Below the pieces are notes generated by a model. It did no database searches, was not told the origin of the DNA, and was given only the letters and a program-made list of their open reading frames with translations. Of a stretch of DNA of 7,866 bases, positions 5,595 through 7,866 are shown one piece after another. The DNA comes from JANNSX01 sp031403155. Its GTDB lineage: Bacteria > Pseudomonadota > Alphaproteobacteria > Rhizobiales > Hyphomicrobiaceae. How positions within the stretch are numbered: the stretch's first letter is position 1; each line of letters starts with the position of its first letter. The stretch spans positions 1 to 7,866 of the forward strand of contig JANNSX010000128.1 of assembly GCA_031403155.1 (NCBI GenBank), given 5' to 3'. A program made the position numbers and the translations under genes.

Positions 5595-6473
5595 GTGGTG
5601 ACCGCCTCAAGCGAAACAGAGATCCGGGACTATTTCGTCTGCGTCGGCGCCCAGAAGGCCGGCACGACTTGGCTCGGCCGCGTGCTCGCCCGCCACCCGG
5701 ACGTTTTCTTCACACCCGTGAAGGAGATCCATTACTTCGACCATGTGCGCGGCCTGACCCAACACCTCGCGGACAAAAAGCGCCGCTCGCGGCTCCGGAA
5801 ACATTACCAGCGACTACTCACCCAATGGGGCCGCCTCTCCGAGCTCAAGGCCCAGAACGGCTGGTACACGCGCTACATGGCCGATCCGATCGACGATGCC
5901 TGGTATCGGTCCCTGTTCGCCGACCGGCTCGGCCGCCGCTTTGCCGGCGAGGCGACGCCCGAGTATGCGATCCTCGGCGTCGAGGGCTTCGAGCACATCC
6001 GGCGGCTCGCACCATCTGCCCGCGTGATCTTCATCATGCGCAATCCGGTGCGCCAGGCCTGGTCGCAACTCCTGCATCAGGCCCGCGTCCGCCGCCTCGA
6101 TGCGCGCAAGCTCGGCGAAAGCGAAATGCGGTCGATCCTCGCCGGGGATCGCATGCGTGCGCTGGGCGACTTTCCCAAGACCCTCGACGACCTCGCGCAC
6201 GTGTTTCCACAATCGCAGATCTCGACGATGTTCTACGAGGAGATTCACGCCGACCGGCTCGCCGCCATTGAGCAGGTCGCTGCCTTCATCGGCGCCGGCT
6301 TTACCGCGAGCGCCTTCAAGGGGCTCGACGAGAAGCACAACAAATCCCAGGACGTGGCGCTTCCCGATGGGTTGCGCAAACATTTGCAGGTCGCGACACG
6401 CAGCATCGCTATCGGCGTGGGCGAACGCGTTGGAAAGCTGCCGGATACCTGGCAAAGCGAATACGGGATTTAG
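5595..6473 (+). CDS. PAPS-dependent sulfotransferase family protein
   Basis: From the GTG start the protein has 292 residues. It is a cytosolic-type sulfotransferase, which moves a sulfuryl group from PAPS to a hydroxyl or amine on a sugar, lipid or small molecule. The 5'-phosphosulfate loop is VGAQKAGTTWLGRVLARHPD (17-36) with K21 and T24-T25. GEATPEYAI (118-126) is typical of the heparan N-sulfotransferase-like branch. The 3'-phosphate site is RVIFIMRNPVRQAWSQL (143-159) with R149 and S157. The C-terminal HNKSQD (248-253) agrees with the family's substrate-proximal region. There is no signal peptide or membrane segment. The gene stands alone, and its stop lies only four bases from the stop of the convergent membrane-protein gene. 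No PAPS synthesis, glycosyltransferase or polysaccharide export gene is nearby, so the acceptor cannot be named. Confidence 0.9.
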   Translation: MVTASSETEIRDYFVCVGAQKAGTTWLGRVLARHPDVFFTPVKEIHYFDHVRGLTQHLADKKRRSRLRKHYQRLLTQWGRLSELKAQNGWYTRYMADPIDDAWYRSLFADRLGRRFAGEATPEYAILGVEGFEHIRRLAPSARVIFIMRNPVRQAWSQLLHQARVRRLDARKLGESEMRSILAGDRMRALGDFPKTLDDLAHVFPQSQISTMFYEEIHADRLAAIEQVAAFIGAGFTASAFKGLDEKHNKSQDVALPDGLRKHLQVATRSIAIGVGERVGKLPDTWQSEYGI

Positions 6474-6477
6474 CCAG

Positions 6478-6897
6478 TTATAGCGGCTGCTGCTCGTTGT
6501 GAACAGGGGCTTGCGGCACGACGGGCGCCGGCAGATAGCTCACGGGGGCCATATCGTCGGCGAGCTTCAGCCAATCGCTCTCGGACATGGCGATCGATGG
6601 CTCGGTCTTGCCGCCATTGGGATCGCGCCAGTTGGCGTGCATGCGATCAGCATCCACACGCAAGCCGGTCCCGCCTATCGTGCCCGACACGAGCTGCCGC
6701 AGACCCATCTCGGCCTGCTGCATCCAAGGACCCGAGCATAGCCAAGTCCCAGCAACGACGCCCGCAACGAGCACTAGAGCGCTAATCGATCTGATGGAAT
6801 GAGATCGGCGCTCTAGGTTGTTGGTATTGAGCACTTGACTTCGACCAACCGGTTCCACTTGGAAGGACAAGTGCTCTAGCCCAAGGCCGACCCGCAT
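6478..6897 (-). CDS. Small membrane-anchored protein with repeat-derived N-terminal insertion
   Basis: The frame encodes 139 residues of unknown family. After MRVGLG, residues 7-41 are read from the palindromic repeat at 6774-6879. A hydrophobic segment follows (about 40-54, ALVLVAGVVAGTWLC), then a polar domain with GTIGGTGLRVDADRMHANW (72-90) and a Pro/Val-rich tail. Excising the repeat with one CTAG removes 102 bp, keeps the frame, and leaves MRVGLGLVLVAGVVAGTW, a textbook membrane anchor or signal sequence, so the ancestral protein was probably 105 residues. The ATG at 6897 comes one base after the upstream gene's stop (TGACATG), pointing to coupled translation. A GTG at residue 42 is an alternative start with no good ribosome site. 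The protein is probably in the inner membrane facing the periplasm; its function is unknown. Confidence 0.72.
   Translation of the reverse strand: MRVGLGLEHLSFQVEPVGRSQVLNTNNLERRSHSIRSISALVLVAGVVAGTWLCSGPWMQQAEMGLRQLVSGTIGGTGLRVDADRMHANWRDPNGGKTEPSIAMSESDWLKLADDMAPVSYLPAPVVPQAPVHNEQQPL
6774..6879. repeat. CTAG-bounded double-hairpin repeat, copy inside a coding region
   Basis: This 106-bp relative of the element at 5310-5411 also begins and ends with CTAG. Its first half is a less perfect palindrome, with TAGAGCGC at 6775-6782 paired to GCGCTCTA at 6808-6815. Its second half pairs GAGCACTTG (6829-6837) with CAAGTGCTC (6868-6876) around a CCAACCGGTTCCACTTGG core. The two copies are nearly identical through the middle (from AGATCGGCGCTCTAG to GTTGTTGGT) and differ mainly in the left arm and in the inner stem of the right hairpin. 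This copy is translated as part of the membrane-protein gene. Confidence 0.88.
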
Positions 6898-6898
6898 G

Positions 6899-7306
6899 TC
6901 AGGCTCTCCTTCTCGATCCCTTGCCGCCAACGGTCAGCTCAACCGGGAGCCGCCGTCCCAATACCATGATCGCACCGCACACCGATGCCAGCAACATCGC
7001 AATCCAGGCGAGTTGGCCGGACGGGCTCGGCGCCAGATCCCGCGGTGCCGCAATTTTGCGGCTCGCGGAGGCTTTCACCAGATAGGACTTGGCCTTGCGA
7101 TCGGCAAGATGTCCGGCGCGCGTCAAGGGACCACCAGTGGGGAGAGACAGACTGATCTTGATGGGAGCGCGAACGTTGGCGATGTCCTCGGGCAGCAACA
7201 TCGCCTGAGCCGACCCCATGGGCCAAGCCGCCAGGACGGCCGCGATCAGTGCGGCGACACCCACCTGCAAGGCCCTGCTCAACGACGGAGACCACCGTTT
7301 CGTCAT
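6899..7306 (-). CDS. Signal-peptide protein with C-terminal transmembrane segment, function unknown
   Basis: The predicted protein has 135 residues. It starts with a long signal peptide: a basic n-region MTKRWSPSLSR, a hydrophobic core at about 13-28, and a likely cleavage after GSAQA at 35. A periplasmic stretch follows (about 36-97, with LLPEDIANVRAPIKISLSL and a basic middle part). It ends with a hydrophobic segment (99-117, AWIAMLLASVCGAIMVL) and a basic cytoplasmic tail ending GSRRRA. That layout is a type I membrane protein. The ATG at 7306 is chosen because GGGAGG lies five bases upstream and the signal peptide begins there; an in-frame ATG at 7354 would spoil it. It is the first gene of a two-gene leftward operon with the next small membrane protein. 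I do not recognise the family. Confidence 0.75.
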   Translation of the reverse strand: MTKRWSPSLSRALQVGVAALIAAVLAAWPMGSAQAMLLPEDIANVRAPIKISLSLPTGGPLTRAGHLADRKAKSYLVKASASRKIAAPRDLAPSPSGQLAWIAMLLASVCGAIMVLGRRLPVELTVGGKGSRRRA

Positions 7307-7311
7307 GTCCG

Positions 7312-7317
7312 CCTCCC
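7312..7317 (-). promoter_or_regulatory. Ribosome binding site that sets the signal-peptide gene start
   Basis: GGGAGG on the minus strand lies five bases before the ATG at 7306. This places the start directly before a proper signal peptide. Confidence 0.7.
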
Positions 7318-7407
7318 TGGCAATCTGAGGTGCCGTTCTTCGCCAAATGGGCATGCCAATGCGGCGTGCCTAGGGGTCAATTGCGGCAAAAACCACACGA
7401 TGCTGTG
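7318..7407 (-). other. Upstream region of the two-gene membrane operon
   Basis: These 90 bases must hold the leftward promoter unless it lies within the tandem repeats. A TTGACC (minus strand, about 7375-7380) resembles a -35 element, but no convincing -10 follows at the usual spacing. I see no gene here. Confidence 0.3.
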
Positions 7408-7733
7408 ACACGAGTGGCCCGTCGCGCCAAAATCGCATGCTCGCTGGGCGTCCGTCCGATTTTGGCGCGACATGAGGGCCACGAGCAATATCATGAGCTT
7501 CGTGTGGCGTTCATCGCGCCATAGTTGACTCCGACCGTGCAGCGCTATTGGTCAACTTTGGCGCGACGCCACACGAGTGGCCCGTCGCGCCAAAATCGCA
7601 TGCTCGCCGGGCGTCCGTCCGATTTTGGCGCGACATGAGGGCGACTAGCACTATCATGAGCTTCGTGTGGCGTTCATCGCGCCATAGTTGACTCCGACCG
7701 TGCAGCGATACTGGCCAACTATGGCGCGACGCC
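7408..7733. repeat. Two tandem 163-bp units, each with two long inverted repeats
   Basis: Units 7408-7570 and 7571-7733 are direct copies with eight differences that I can count. Each carries a first inverted repeat with perfect 15-bp arms, GTCGCGCCAAAATCG and CGATTTTGGCGCGAC (7421-7435 with 7457-7471; 7584-7598 with 7620-7634). Each also has a second with 16-bp arms and one mismatch, TCGCGCCATAGTTGAC with a partner ending TGGCGCGA (7514-7529 with 7551-7566; 7677-7692 with 7714-7729). All four have 21-base spacers. Every arm carries TCGCGCCA, so eight copies lie within 310 bp. The minus strand can be read as near-identical peptides in the two units, but these follow from the DNA repeat and look non-coding. 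Confidence 0.9.
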
Positions 7734-7773
7734 ACACCAGCAGGCGGCAACTCGAGGTGTACCGGCTCAATCG

Positions 7774-7794
7774 CCCTCTCCCAAGGGGAGAGGG
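7774..7794. repeat. CCCTCTCCC hairpin of a common dispersed type
   Basis: CCCTCTCCC (7774-7782) pairs with GGGAGAGGG (7786-7794) across a three-base loop. A second GGGAGAGGG at 7806-7814 could compete for the left arm. Such C/T-rich palindromes are frequent between genes in many high-GC proteobacteria. No T-run follows, so termination is not shown. The remaining bases to the window end hold no recognisable gene. Confidence 0.6.
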
Positions 7795-7866
7795 TGCCGT
7801 CAGGCGGGAGAGGGGGTATGACGTATCGAAAAGTAGAAGGTCGGCCCGTCTCGCCGTGAAGTTGGG

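Noticed and set aside
7408..7733. CRISPR array
   Set aside because: There are only two long units, with near-identical content throughout, no short repeat/unique spacer pattern and no cas gene.
7303..7750. Minus-strand small frames that both encode a peptide with VALMSRQNRTDA
   Set aside because: They are duplicated only because the 163-bp DNA unit is tandemly repeated. They run through perfect palindromes and have no good ribosome site.
7774..7794. Intrinsic terminator
   Set aside because: The hairpin is good, but no T-run follows on either strand and no gene ends nearby.

Overview
The window is high-GC bacterial DNA and looks alphaproteobacterial, most likely Hyphomicrobiales. The signs are dense short-spaced genes, strong GGAG-type Shine-Dalgarno sites, small hydrophobic proteins, and short palindromic repeats built around ACCGGT(A)TCCACTT. 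The assignment rests on style only; there is no rRNA or other marker gene.

The left half (296-3763) is a sugar or sugar-acid catabolic cluster. A UxaA/GarD-type dehydratase is read leftward. An aldo/keto reductase of the L-fucose (D-threo-aldose) dehydrogenase kind and a COG3618 lactonase of the L-fuconolactonase kind are read rightward from a shared 84-bp control region. Together they could oxidise a 6-deoxyhexose or related aldose to a lactone, open it to the aldonate, and dehydrate that to a 2-keto-3-deoxy acid. The dehydratase is of the altronate/galactarate family rather than the enolase superfamily usually named for L-fuconate. No transporter, regulator or later pathway enzyme lies in the window.

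The middle (3816-5291) holds a leftward agmatinase-family ureohydrolase with an altered metal motif (GGDDS instead of GGDHS). Two tiny convergent membrane proteins follow, of 61 and 59 residues. GTAGGG-ended inverted repeats lie at both ends of the ureohydrolase gene.

The right half (5310-7306) has a PAPS-dependent sulfotransferase that starts at GTG and converges on a two-gene leftward operon. That operon encodes a signal-peptide protein with a C-terminal membrane segment and a second small membrane protein. A roughly 100-bp double-hairpin repeat bounded by CTAG occurs twice: once between genes (5310-5411) and once inside the 5' end of the second membrane-protein gene (6774-6879). Removing the inner copy with one CTAG takes out exactly 102 bp and leaves an unbroken membrane-anchor N-terminus. 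This is therefore an in-frame palindromic insertion that has become coding sequence, and it is the strongest observation here.

The right end (7408-7794) has no gene. It holds two tandem 163-bp units, each with two long inverted repeats whose arms share TCGCGCCA, followed by a C/G-rich hairpin of a different type. The left end (1-295) also has no supportable gene and may be decayed insertion-sequence DNA.
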